Below, in pieces: positions 23,850 through 30,239 of a DNA stretch of 64,000 bases; the stretch's first letter is position 1; every line of letters starts with the position of its first letter. Both the position numbers and the translations under genes were made by a program. The notes under the pieces are model-generated. The model was not told the DNA's origin. It saw nothing but the letters and a program-made list of their open reading frames with translations, and did not search any database. The DNA comes from Ramlibacter alkalitolerans (GTDB lineage Bacteria > Pseudomonadota > Gammaproteobacteria > Burkholderiales > Burkholderiaceae_C): NCBI RefSeq assembly GCF_016722765.1, contig NZ_JAEQND010000013.1:62001-126000 (forward strand). The letters run 5' to 3'.

Positions 23850-25304
23850 ATGAACGTCGTTTCGGTCTCCATGCTGGCAATCACTGCTCTTTTTGCCATC
23901 GGGGCAACAGCGGTGAGCGTGAGCACGTCCTTCTCGGATAGTGCGTCCGCTGCGGACAAGCGCATCCAGCAGAAGCTGGATGTCGCCGCTGCCGTGACCC
24001 AGCTGAAGACCTCGGCGCAACCGAATGCTGCAGGCTTTCCTCGCCTGTATCCGCCTCGCGCGCCAGCAGATGGCAGTTACGTGGTGTGCGCGTGGGACAT
24101 CGGTCCCGGTGCAACGGGCAAGGACTCGGGTGGGGTCTCGCGTTGGACGGTGGGAACTGCAGCACCCACAGCTCGAACCTTGCTGGCGGCGGTCATCAGC
24201 CCCGGCCCTGATGGCGTGCTGCAGACAAGTTGCAGTCTTCTCCCCGCTCGCGCTGAGGGCGGTCTGGCGCTTGCCAGCGGCGACGATTTGGTTTCGGCAC
24301 TGGCGTTGGGTCGTGTGAAGCCCAAGGGCTGGTCGGACCCCAGCATTAGCGTTTCGGACGGGGCCGGATGGGAAGTGCAGGCGGTGGCCGGCCAAGTGCC
24401 GTACCTGAGCCAATATGCATCGGGAGACACCAACGCAACCGGCCGCCAGGGCATCGACTTCGCTGTGCCCTGCGAGCGGCTGGCGCAACGAATCTCCAAG
24501 GACGCGACCGGGACAGCCACGGTGAACGTGCCGTTCGCATACATCCCGCAGTCCACCTTGAAGGACGGCAAGGTCGTGCCTGCGTTTTGTGTTCAGCGAC
24601 TGCCTTATCAGGTGCCCGCTGGGTCGACTCAGACCGGCGGCGCCTATTTCATCGACGCGACGAAGTATGCGGGTGAGTGCGAGAGCCAAGGCCTGACGCT
24701 GCTGACAAATGACCAGTGGATGTCTATCGCCAACCAAGCGCTCGCCAACTATGAGAACTGGACACGAAGCGATATTCCGGCCTACCCGTCAACGTTCGTT
24801 ACCGGACCAACCGGCACCCCCGTGCCGTCTGCTTCGATTCCGTCGCTCACCTGGCTGAATACCGCTCGGTCCATTAGCGACGACGACTCGAGCTGGGCCT
24901 ACGTCAACGGCCAGGGCTACGGTGCGGAGAACTGCGGCTCGTACTACGGCCAAACGAATCCTGTGACGCCTGCCTATGACGCCACTGCGCACACCATGTG
25001 CAAGACGTCTCGCGTAATTTATGTCGACTGGTCGACGAAGTGGGGCATTTTCGACATGGCCGGCCTGTGGCACCTCACCGCGGGCAGCGTTCCAACCACA
25101 GGCGGTTTGCCGACGAACTTCTACCCGCCCCTGGTGAACGGAACCGACTACAGCTCGATGGTGACGTCTTCGACGGCCACTGGCGGGACCCAGAACTTCG
25201 GCCTCGCCCTGCACGGTGGGACTGGCCTCTTCTCGGTTCGCCTGCTGCCCGACCCCACGACCGCGCGCGTGGCCTTCCGTTGTGTGCACGCGCCCAAAGG
25301 CTGA
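23850..25304 (+). CDS. Pilus-associated protein with C-terminal FGE/C-type-lectin-like domain (3 of 3)
   Basis: 484 residues. Short hyd­rophobic N-terminus (MNVVSVSMLAITALFAIGAT) and an exported body. The C-terminal domain opens with AYIPQSTLKDGKVVPAFCVQ (about 228-247) and continues with LLTNDQWMSIANQALANYENW (about 285), a weaker WGIFDMAGLWHLTAG (about 397-411, lacking the usual N and E-W) and VAFRCVHAPKG at the end. The most degenerate of the three in the central motif. ATG 23850 follows GAAAGCAAG; 20 bp separate it from the previous stop. Confidence 0.75.
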   Translation: MNVVSVSMLAITALFAIGATAVSVSTSFSDSASAADKRIQQKLDVAAAVTQLKTSAQPNAAGFPRLYPPRAPADGSYVVCAWDIGPGATGKDSGGVSRWTVGTAAPTARTLLAAVISPGPDGVLQTSCSLLPARAEGGLALASGDDLVSALALGRVKPKGWSDPSISVSDGAGWEVQAVAGQVPYLSQYASGDTNATGRQGIDFAVPCERLAQRISKDATGTATVNVPFAYIPQSTLKDGKVVPAFCVQRLPYQVPAGSTQTGGAYFIDATKYAGECESQGLTLLTNDQWMSIANQALANYENWTRSDIPAYPSTFVTGPTGTPVPSASIPSLTWLNTARSISDDDSSWAYVNGQGYGAENCGSYYGQTNPVTPAYDATAHTMCKTSRVIYVDWSTKWGIFDMAGLWHLTAGSVPTTGGLPTNFYPPLVNGTDYSSMVTSSTATGGTQNFGLALHGGTGLFSVRLLPDPTTARVAFRCVHAPKG

Positions 25305-25316
25305 AAGGACCTGAAC

Positions 25317-25880
25317 ATGCTGTCGTACATCTTCCTCGCGCTTGCCGCCCTGCTCACGCTCGGCTCCCTTGCCCTGAGCGCGCCAAGCTACACCCGCGCT
25401 CCGACCATGGACGCGACGGCGGTCATGGTGGAGACGCAGCGTGCGGTCACGGGCCTCACGTCGCTCGTCAACGACACGCAGTACTTCCCGGCGGTCAGCG
25501 GCCGCGTAAACGACTTCGGGACACCGGCCACTGATACCGTGTGGCCCCTTTTGAACAACATGAGCGGCTACGGCAGTTCAGCCGTATTTCCCGCTCCGAG
25601 CGTACCGGGCTTCGGATTCGCGCTCGCGAATTCGGGCACCTGTGGCCAGTCGTACGCCCAAGGCCTGACCTGCTCTGGCTCCGGCTACATGCTCATTGTC
25701 TACATCACGGCGGCGAACCCGGACTTCACCGCCGCGCAGTCCGTGCTCGCCAAGACCTGCGCTCGCATGCCTTCCAGCTGTGTCGCCGGCGCGGGCGGGA
25801 CGACGACGCTCGCGAAGTACGGCACACAAGCCCGAAGCGCCGCTCTCTTCCGGCTGAGCGGAACAGTCGCCTTCCCTTGA
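25317..25880 (+). CDS. Secreted protein with a leaderless pilin-like N-terminus
   Basis: 187 residues, last gene of the adhesin operon. It starts MLSYIFLALAALLTLGSLAL, closely resembling MLTYILLAMAVIGAL of the protein at 19974, and carries four cysteines in its C-terminal half (GTCGQS, LTCSGS, KTCARM, SSCVAG). Likely a minor pilus subunit or chaperone-like partner of the three large proteins, by context only. No terminator is visible after it; the 25.9-26.1 kb spacer holds 8-bp-periodic repeats instead. Confidence 0.65.
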   Translation: MLSYIFLALAALLTLGSLALSAPSYTRAPTMDATAVMVETQRAVTGLTSLVNDTQYFPAVSGRVNDFGTPATDTVWPLLNNMSGYGSSAVFPAPSVPGFGFALANSGTCGQSYAQGLTCSGSGYMLIVYITAANPDFTAAQSVLAKTCARMPSSCVAGAGGTTTLAKYGTQARSAALFRLSGTVAFP

Positions 25881-25894
25881 GCAGAGTGCTGGGT

Positions 25895-25966
25895 GCGTAG
25901 ATGCGCATTGGCGTATCTGTGCGTCTGTGAACCTGTTCAGGTGCGCCAGCGCGTCCTCGCACCTCG
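25895..25966. repeat. GYRC octamer array 1 (9 units)
   Basis: Nine contiguous 8-bp units, each starting GY at the same phase (GCGTAGAT, GCGCATTG, GCGTATCT, GTGCGTCT and so on). Non-coding spacer after the pilus operon. Confidence 0.75.
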
Positions 25967-26049
25967 CGCACACCGGCCAACGCGGCCGGCGGGCGGGCTC
26001 GCGAAACAGCTCAGGGCACCTGGCTGAGCGACGCCACCAGCTGCGGTTG

Positions 26050-26129
26050 GTGCTCGCGTGCCGTTACGCTTCTGCGTATTTGTGTTTATGTGCTCGTGTG
26101 CGTCTGCGCTTGTGCGGCATTGCGCGCTT
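26050..26129. repeat. GYRC octamer array 2 (10 units)
   Basis: Ten contiguous 8-bp units such as GTGCTCGC, GCGTATTT, GTGCTCGT, GTGCGTCT, GCGCTTGT. It overlaps the last codons of the kfrA-like gene, so the repeat dictates that protein's C-terminal residues. Confidence 0.75.
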
Positions 26130-26535
26130 GGCGAAGCATGTTCTTCAGCAGGAATACTTCGTCGCGCTGAGCCTTCATGACTTCGCGGGCCTGGGCGAGC
26201 TCGGCCTCGAGTTGGCGCACCCGTTGCCGGTCCGTGTCAGCCTGTAGCAGCAGGTGGCGCCGGGTGCCTTCCAGTCGGTCGTACGCCAGCTTCTCCCGGG
26301 CGGCCGCTTCCGCAACCAGCTTCTCGCGTTCCTCGGCCCAGTGGTCCTCAGCCTCTTGTGGCGCCGCGGCGGCGGGGGTTTGCGCGTGCTTCGGCTGCTT
26401 CCACCAAGCGCTGAGCGCCGGCGAGATGTGTTTGAAGCTGCCGCCGCCCAGTTCGTCGCGCACTGCGCGCACCGTTGGGCGAGTGCCCCGCGCGTAGAGG
26501 GCGTCTGCGGCTCGGAATACGGCAGAGGTATCCAT
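26086..26535 (-). CDS. kfrA: KfrA-like plasmid DNA-binding coiled-coil protein
   Basis: 149 residues from ATG 26535. The N-terminal domain (VFRAADALYARGTRPTVRAV ... HISPALSAWW, residues 5-45) is the KfrA_N helix-turn-helix domain of plasmid stability regulators. It is followed by a coiled coil (about 60-140). KfrA proteins autoregulate and contribute to segregation by forming nucleoid-like complexes. This one is short relative to RP4 KfrA (about 300 residues), mainly in the coiled coil. The start is set by a good promoter 8 bp upstream; a longer in-frame ATG (26571) would overlap the -35 box. Confidence 0.85.
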   Translation of the reverse strand: MDTSAVFRAADALYARGTRPTVRAVRDELGGGSFKHISPALSAWWKQPKHAQTPAAAAPQEAEDHWAEEREKLVAEAAAREKLAYDRLEGTRRHLLLQADTDRQRVRQLEAELAQAREVMKAQRDEVFLLKNMLRQARNAAQAQTHTST

Positions 26536-26542
26536 TTCCGGC

Positions 26543-26571
26543 AGTGTAGCATTTGTTACCCGCCAGCGCAA
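26543..26571 (-). promoter_or_regulatory. Sigma-70-type promoter of kfrA
   Basis: Minus strand: TTGCGC (26571-26566), 17 bp, TACACT (26548-26543), just 7 bp before the ATG, so the transcript is nearly leaderless. Confidence 0.55.
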
Positions 26572-26597
26572 GGGCTCTGCCGCGGCGCGGAAATCAG

Positions 26598-26679
26598 GAA
26601 TGTTTCACGGCGAAAAATGGAAGATTCTTCAATGGCGGTAAGCACTTAACTGCTGACCAGTAAAATGCGTGAAACATTC
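26598..26679. repeat. Widely spaced inverted repeat built from parS half-sites
   Basis: GAATGTTTCACG (26598-26609) and its exact complement CGTGAAACATTC (26668-26679), centres 70 bp apart. Each arm contains one half of the chromosomal parS consensus (TGTTTCACGTGAAACA). Lies just upstream of kfrA. Confidence 0.65.
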
Positions 26680-26809
26680 ACGCGGCTCCTTCCCAGCAAT
26701 CGTAAGGGCGCGAGAGTGCGGGCTGTTGCCGCTCGCCTTCTTGAAGGATTTTGGGCTGCGGGTGCGCTTGCCGGCCCTGCTGGAGCTGTGCCACTGCGTA
26801 GGTGCGCAT
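26678..26809 (-). CDS. Possible 43-residue protein
   Basis: ATG 26809 opens a frame of 43 codons rich in Q and P (MRTYAVAQLQQGRQ...). Codon third positions are GC-rich like real genes here, but there is no clear ribosome site and the first codons fall inside octamer array 3. Listed only as a possibility. Confidence 0.25.
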   Translation of the reverse strand: MRTYAVAQLQQGRQAHPQPKILQEGERQQPALSRPYDCWEGAA

Positions 26810-26827
26810 GAGCACAGATGTGGTGAT
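26788..26827. repeat. GYRC octamer array 3 (5 units)
   Basis: GTGCCACT, GCGTAGGT, GCGCATGA, GCACAGAT, GTGGTGAT in direct contiguous phase, in the 344-bp spacer between kfrA and ssb. The spacer otherwise holds the parS-like inverted repeat. Confidence 0.7.
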
Positions 26828-26879
26828 ACATACGAAAAGCCCCACCGATGTGGGGCCGGGAATCAACCGTTGTCCTTGT

Positions 26880-27185
26880 TCAGGCGGCGGCTGCCTTGCT
26901 CTTGGCCGGCTGGACGGAGAACGCCGTCAGGTCGAGGCTGACACCGGGTGAGCCGTCGCGCTTGCTGAAGAGCTTCGCTTCTGCTCGGCCGCTGACCTCG
27001 ACGAACTCGCCCTTCTTGAGCGGGTCGCCCGTGGTCTCGTCTACGAAGGCCGTGACCTCGTACCAGGTGGTGGTCTTCTTTTCGTCCTTGCCGAAGCTTT
27101 CCGCCAGGCTGAAGCGGTAGTACGGCTTGCCTTCCCTGGTCGAGAGCTTCTTGGGGTCGTTTCCGATGTTTCCGATGACGCGCAT
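26880..27185 (-). CDS. ssb: Single-stranded DNA-binding protein (short SSB/OB-fold)
   Basis: 101 residues with the OB-fold pattern of SSB: MRVIGNIGNDPKKLSTREGKPYYRFSLAES, TTWYEVTAFVDE, KGEFVEVSGRAEAKLFSKRDG, SLDLTAFSVQP. The protein ends shortly after the fold and lacks the acidic C-terminal tail (DDDIPF) that recruits partner proteins, so it could act as a stand-alone cover protein during conjugation. The ATG is preceded by CAGGAACC. A type-A-like element lies about 65 bp upstream. Confidence 0.85.
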   Translation of the reverse strand: MRVIGNIGNDPKKLSTREGKPYYRFSLAESFGKDEKKTTTWYEVTAFVDETTGDPLKKGEFVEVSGRAEAKLFSKRDGSPGVSLDLTAFSVQPAKSKAAAA

Positions 27186-27250
27186 GGTTCCTGTTTCCTA
27201 AGGTGCTTGGAAGCCAGTTGGACAGGCATCGGCGCCGCACGTCGCGCGTC

Positions 27251-27281
27251 GTATAGCGAGTGTCCTCGGGCTGCCGGTGCG
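27251..27281 (-). promoter_or_regulatory. Type-A-like promoter motif of ssb
   Basis: Minus strand: CGCAC (27281-27277), 20 bp, CTATAC (27256-27251). Its -35 side overlaps octamer array 4. Confidence 0.5.
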
Positions 27282-27318
27282 CTTATGTGCCAAAGCGCAT
27301 CCGCACAGGTGTGCGCAT
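27279..27318. repeat. GYRC octamer array 4 (5 units)
   Basis: GCGCTTAT, GTGCCAAA, GCGCATCC, GCACAGGT, GTGCGCAT, contiguous, touching the ssb promoter. The 27186-27668 spacer (about 480 bp) holds only arrays 4-6; no gene could be supported there. Confidence 0.75.
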
Positions 27319-27410
27319 GAGGGCCGCGCCACGGCGCGCTAGCTAGGAATACGCGTGTTCCAGCCGTGACCCGTTATGCGCGGCTCGTCAGCCGGTCCGC
27401 GAGAACCGAT

Positions 27411-27450
27411 GTGGCGATGCGCATGTTCACATTTGCACGCCAGTACCTGT
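27411..27450. repeat. GYRC octamer array 5 (5 units)
   Basis: GTGGCGAT, GCGCATGT, TCACATTT, GCACGCCA, GTACCTGT. Confidence 0.6.
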
Positions 27451-27623
27451 TGCTTCCAAGCCAGTCCGCCCCAGGGCGTCGCGCGGCAGGCGGGTTTCCA
27501 GTTCGTTCGACCCTTCCCCGCGTGGTGGCGGGCTGCCAGCGACTGCAACGCGACGGGGCTGAGCGCCTGGTCGTCGCTTCGTTGCGAACGGCGTCGCATG
27601 TCGGCCGGCGTCGGTGAGAAAAG

Positions 27624-27671
27624 GCGCAGAGGTTCATTGGTGCACCTGTGCAAATGTGATTATGCGCGCTA
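27624..27671. repeat. GYRC octamer array 6 (6 units)
   Basis: GCGCAGAG, GTTCATTG, GTGCACCT, GTGCAAAT, GTGATTAT, GCGCGCTA; the last unit contains the stop codon of the small gene 27669-27830. Confidence 0.7.
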
Positions 27672-27830
27672 CCGCTCCAGATTGCGGTGCTTGACCTTGC
27701 GGGTGTAGGCCGACCTGTCCCGTTCGGTCTTGGTGGGAAGAACCCCGAACCGCGGTGTCGGCCGCGGCGTGGGCACAACGAGCTTGTTGGGCTCGGCGGG
27801 CGGGGGCTGAGTGGGGCGAGACTTGCGCAT
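27669..27830 (-). CDS. 53-residue basic protein
   Basis: Small minus-strand gene, ATG 27830. After a proline-rich N-terminus (TQPPPAEPNKLVVPTPRPTP) comes a strongly basic end DRSAYTRKVKHRNLER. Comparable short proteins ending in a DRS-Y-x-RK-x-KH motif occur in phages and plasmids without known function. A TCTAAG box lies 4 bp upstream of the ATG, but its -35 partner is poor. Codon usage is GC-rich like neighbours. Moderate support only. Confidence 0.55.
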   Translation of the reverse strand: MRKSRPTQPPPAEPNKLVVPTPRPTPRFGVLPTKTERDRSAYTRKVKHRNLER

Positions 27831-27947
27831 TACCGCTTAGACAGCCTGCAGGCGCACGCAACGCGGCATCTTCCGCCTGCCTGCTCCCGGGCGTGCGACT
27901 CCAGGCCCACCGCGAGCACCGGCGTGACAGTTTATGCGCCCACAAAT

Positions 27948-28019
27948 GTGCGGTTACGCAAGGGTGCGGATTCACATCGGTGCATGAGCGCTCGTGTGCC
28001 GGTGAGCAGCTGCGCGCTA
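27948..28019. repeat. GYRC octamer array 7 (9 units)
   Basis: GTGCGGTT, ACGCAAGG, GTGCGGAT, TCACATCG, GTGCATGA, GCGCTCGT, GTGCCGGT, GAGCAGCT, GCGCGCTA without gaps; one extra unit at 27936 is shifted by 4 bp. Directly upstream of gene 28067. Confidence 0.8.
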
Positions 28020-28030
28020 GGGCGCCAAAG

Positions 28031-28057
28031 TAAACTCAGCCGCTTTGTCGCTCCAAC
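28031..28057 (+). promoter_or_regulatory. Weak type-B-like motif
   Basis: TAAAC (28031-28035), 16 bp, TCCAAC (28052-28057), ending 9 bp before ATG 28067; the -35 box is a poor match. Confidence 0.3.
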
Positions 28058-28066
28058 AGCCGCCTC

Positions 28067-28741
28067 ATGGGCCTGATTGAAAACATCCGGGTGGCCGGCA
28101 CCGGCCAGCTCGTCCCCGCCGACGTGGTGCCCTGCTCGTTCCAGGACGTCGTGGCGTGGCAGCGATACATCCACGACCCCTTCATCCGACCTGGCGGCGG
28201 AATCGGATTTGACTGGGACTGGCCCGCTTACTACTTGGCGTGCAACACCTTGGAGACCGCGGCCGGTCGCCAGGTAACGGTTTTCCAGATTCACGTCGAA
28301 GGGCCGGGCGGCCAGGCCGTGCCGGTGGCGCAGTGCCTGCTCTCGATGCCGTATGCCTTTCCCGGTGCGCCAAAAGGCGGGCCGGACCCGCAGTGCGTGT
28401 TCGTCTGGTACGTCTCCGCGGCGCCAGTCGCGGCGCTGCGGCAGAGGGGTGTACTACACAAGTTCGCCACCCTCGCGCCTGTGCTGGACACCGCAATCCA
28501 GATGAGCGCTTTCTACGGTCTGGGCGGACGCATCGGGCTGCACGCCGCCCGCGGTCGCACGGAATCTGAGAGCCAGGAACTGGTCAAACGGTATCTGGGG
28601 CACGGACTTGCCCGCCGCGCCAGCGGAAGGGGCTTCTGGCGGTTTCTGGCCAGGAAGGAAGACGGCCGGCTGTTCTATTTCGACAGCGCTGCCGCCCTCG
28701 CCTATGCGGCGAACCAGGACGACTTGCGGCCTGGCCCCTAA
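28067..28741 (+). CDS. Unrecognised protein, possible GNAT-like fold
   Basis: 224 residues. QCVFVWYVSAAPVAALRQRGVLHKFATLAPVLDTAIQMSAFYGLGGRIGLHAA (cited in parts: VLDTAIQMSAFYGLGGRIG near residue 145, then ELVKRYLGHGLARR near 175) has the helix, beta-bulge and final Y-x-x-x-G-L pattern of an acetyltransferase-like fold. The canonical Q/R-x-x-G-x-G/A acetyl-CoA loop is not evident. No signal peptide. Octamer array 7 ends 47 bp upstream, which suggests its transcription is influenced by whatever binds the arrays. Function uncertain. Confidence 0.6.
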   Translation: MGLIENIRVAGTGQLVPADVVPCSFQDVVAWQRYIHDPFIRPGGGIGFDWDWPAYYLACNTLETAAGRQVTVFQIHVEGPGGQAVPVAQCLLSMPYAFPGAPKGGPDPQCVFVWYVSAAPVAALRQRGVLHKFATLAPVLDTAIQMSAFYGLGGRIGLHAARGRTESESQELVKRYLGHGLARRASGRGFWRFLARKEDGRLFYFDSAAALAYAANQDDLRPGP

Positions 28742-28767
28742 GCTGTTAGAAGGACTAAAGTAGATTT

Positions 28768-29079
28768 ATGAGCGCACTGACGAGCCACATCCGGGACTCT
28801 GAACGCACACCGCCGGTGGTGAGCGAGGTCCTTTCCGATGACGCGTACAAGCGCGGGGTCGAGCTCGCGTTCTATGAACGCATGGTGAGGCTGACATTCA
28901 TGGTGTCCAGGGCGTCGCTTCGAGCGGCCCGGGAGCAACGGGGTGATGCACTCACGGCTGACGTGCAGGCGCACCTGCAGGCGCACCGCAGCCCGATGTT
29001 CGCCCGTCTGGCCCGTGCCATGGAGAAGGAGCAGCCGCCGAGTCCCGATTTCGGCCAGTTCAGGAGCCGTGACCGGTAA
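28768..29079 (+). CDS. Small unrecognised helical protein
   Basis: 103 residues, ATG 28768, 26 bp after the previous stop and probably co-transcribed with it. Predicted mostly alpha-helical (SDDAYKRGVELAFYERMVRLTFMVSRASLRAAREQRG), with charged termini. No family recognised. Followed by a strong terminator. Confidence 0.6.
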   Translation: MSALTSHIRDSERTPPVVSEVLSDDAYKRGVELAFYERMVRLTFMVSRASLRAAREQRGDALTADVQAHLQAHRSPMFARLARAMEKEQPPSPDFGQFRSRDR

Positions 29080-29102
29080 GGCGTGCTCCGGCGACCATAC
29101 CG

Positions 29103-29128
29103 AGGCGGCCCGCGTGGCCGCCTTTTTG
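29103..29128 (+). terminator. Rho-independent terminator
   Basis: AGGCGGCC, CGCGT, GGCCGCCT, then TTTTG. Confidence 0.85.
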
Positions 29129-29135
29129 TTGCGTT

Positions 29136-29223
29136 GCGCAGAGGCGCAGCTGCGCAAGCGAGGGTCTGCACATATACACATTGGCGCATACGCGCCAAAA
29201 CGCATAAACTCATCGGTGCACAT
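29136..29223. repeat. GYRC octamer array 8 (11 units)
   Basis: Eleven gapless units from GCGCAGAG to GTGCACAT; the last two bases belong to the ATG of the HAD-like gene at 29222. This array therefore fills the entire promoter region of that gene. Confidence 0.8.
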
Positions 29224-29815
29224 GGGGATGGACGCGTTTTCGCCTGCTCACTACCTGGCCAGGACACGCCGGGCGGACGCGGTGGTCTACATAGACTTCG
29301 ATGGGGTCGTTCAGCACCACGCGGTGTACTGCACGCCCAAGCGCGGTATCCACCTGCGAGCGCCTGGCCGAAGCCTGTTCGAGTGGACACCCCACCTCGA
29401 GGAACTGTTGCGGCCGTACCCTGAGTTCAAGTTGGTCCTGAGCACCAGCTGGGCACGTCGCCCGGGTTTCGGCAAGGCCAAGGCGCGACTGCCGTCCAGC
29501 CTGCAGGCACGCGTCATCGGGTCGACATTCCATCGACGGGTCCATGGCGCCGATGCTTGGGTGGAGCAAGGGTTCCTGCTGTCGCCTCGCGGGGAGCAGG
29601 TCCTGGCGGACGTGGCCCGTCGCAAGCCCCTCGTCTGGTGCGCGCTGGACGATGACGCCGAGGGGTGGCCGGTGCCGTACCTGCGCCATCTGGTGCAGTG
29701 CGACAGCGAACTCGGCCTCAGTTGCCCGGCCACGCGTGAGCGGGCGGCCGCAAAGTTGGCGGAAATGGCGAGCGAGCTCGAAGCGCTGCGCCGCGGGGCA
29801 GGGCAGGGCGCATAA
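29222..29815 (+). CDS. HAD-like protein of the SAK RNA-repair-associated type
   Basis: 197 residues. VVYIDFDGVVQHH (about 19-31) is the HAD motif I with D-F-D-G-V. LVLSTSWARR (about 72-81) would be motif II with S-T-S-W. LVWCALDDDAEGWP (about 137-150) is motif IV. This short capless arrangement with a W after the serine motif matches the HAD domain seen in Swiss-Army-Knife RNA repair proteins and relatives (HAD_SAK_2). Such proteins are inferred nucleic acid 3'-phosphatases. ATG 29222 overlaps octamer array 8; ATG 29228 is an alternative. No sigma-70, type-A or type-B promoter was recognised. Confidence 0.7.
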   Translation: MGMDAFSPAHYLARTRRADAVVYIDFDGVVQHHAVYCTPKRGIHLRAPGRSLFEWTPHLEELLRPYPEFKLVLSTSWARRPGFGKAKARLPSSLQARVIGSTFHRRVHGADAWVEQGFLLSPRGEQVLADVARRKPLVWCALDDDAEGWPVPYLRHLVQCDSELGLSCPATRERAAAKLAEMASELEALRRGAGQGA

Positions 29816-29818
29816 ACT

Positions 29819-29922
29819 GCAGACGCGCGCCTCTGCGCAGACGCAGCTCTGCGCGCCTGCGCCCCTGCACAAAATAAAATATGCGGAAATGTGCTGATGT
29901 GGTGAAACACATTTGCGCGGGC
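29819..29922. repeat. GYRC octamer array 9 (13 units)
   Basis: Longest array: GCAGACGC, GCGCCTCT, GCGCAGAC, GCAGCTCT, GCGCGCCT, GCGCCCCT, GCACAAAA and on to GCGCGGGC, with one A/T-only unit (TAAAATAT). It overlaps the -35 region of the tRNA-fMet promoter. Confidence 0.8.
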
Positions 29923-29932
29923 GCGGTCTAAC
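29906..29932 (+). promoter_or_regulatory. Type-B promoter motif of the tRNA gene
   Basis: AACAC (29906-29910), 16 bp ending in GCGG, TCTAAC (29927-29932), 10 bp before the mature tRNA 5' end. Confidence 0.7.
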
Positions 29933-29942
29933 CGACATCTGA

Positions 29943-30019
29943 CGCGAGATGGAGCAGGCTGGTAGCTCGGCGGGCTCATAACCCGCAGGTCAGGGGTTCA
30001 AATCCCCTTCTCGCAACCA
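29943..30019 (+). tRNA. Initiator tRNA-fMet(CAT), CCA encoded
   Basis: 77-nt cloverleaf with anticodon CAT at 29977-29979. Initiator hallmarks are all present: a C1-A72 mismatch at the top of the acceptor stem (CGCGAGA / TCTCGCA), three consecutive G-C pairs in the anticodon stem (GCGGG CTCATAA CCCGC), and an A11-U24 pair in the D stem (GAGC/GCTC). The T stem is AGGGG/CCCCT and CCA is encoded. It is therefore an initiator, not an elongator Met or Ile2 tRNA. A terminator at 30185 ends the unit; the 165-nt tail between them contains no gene. Confidence 0.97.
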
Positions 30020-30184
30020 TCTTTCGAGGTGTTGATGGTGGTTGGTGTGTATCAGGCACTTCAGGCAGGCACTCTCGCGATTCTTCAGGACACGCCGACA
30101 GCAAGCCCAATCTGGAGCACTCCCCCCTCTTGCTCCGTAGCGAACACGGCTCTGGCGGCCGGCTGCCCAGGAACCAGAAACAGG

Positions 30185-30212
30185 AAGGCACCTTCGGGTG
30201 CCTTTTCTTTTT
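30185..30212 (+). terminator. Rho-independent terminator of the tRNA unit
   Basis: AAGGCACC, TTCG tetraloop, GGTGCCTT, then TTCTTTTT. Confidence 0.9.
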
Positions 30213-30239
30213 CCTTGACCCCGTGGTGGCCTGTGCCCG

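Noticed and set aside
20564..25304. A diversity-generating retroelement acting on the FGE/C-lectin-like ends
   Set aside because: No reverse transcriptase, no template repeat and no near-identical 3' duplications were seen in the window.
25317..25966. A shufflon downstream of the pilus tip genes
   Set aside because: No inverted partial gene ends or repeated recombination sites; the recombinase-like gene lies 24 kb away and lacks its tyrosine.
27339..27653. A 104-codon minus-strand frame between ssb and the 53-residue gene
   Set aside because: Part of it is octamer array sequence read as codons (CKCEHAHRHIG), there is no ribosome site, and composition is atypical.
29976..30191. A 71-codon minus-strand frame containing MVARRGFEPLTCGL
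   Set aside because: This peptide is the well-known translation artefact of a tRNA gene's opposite strand.
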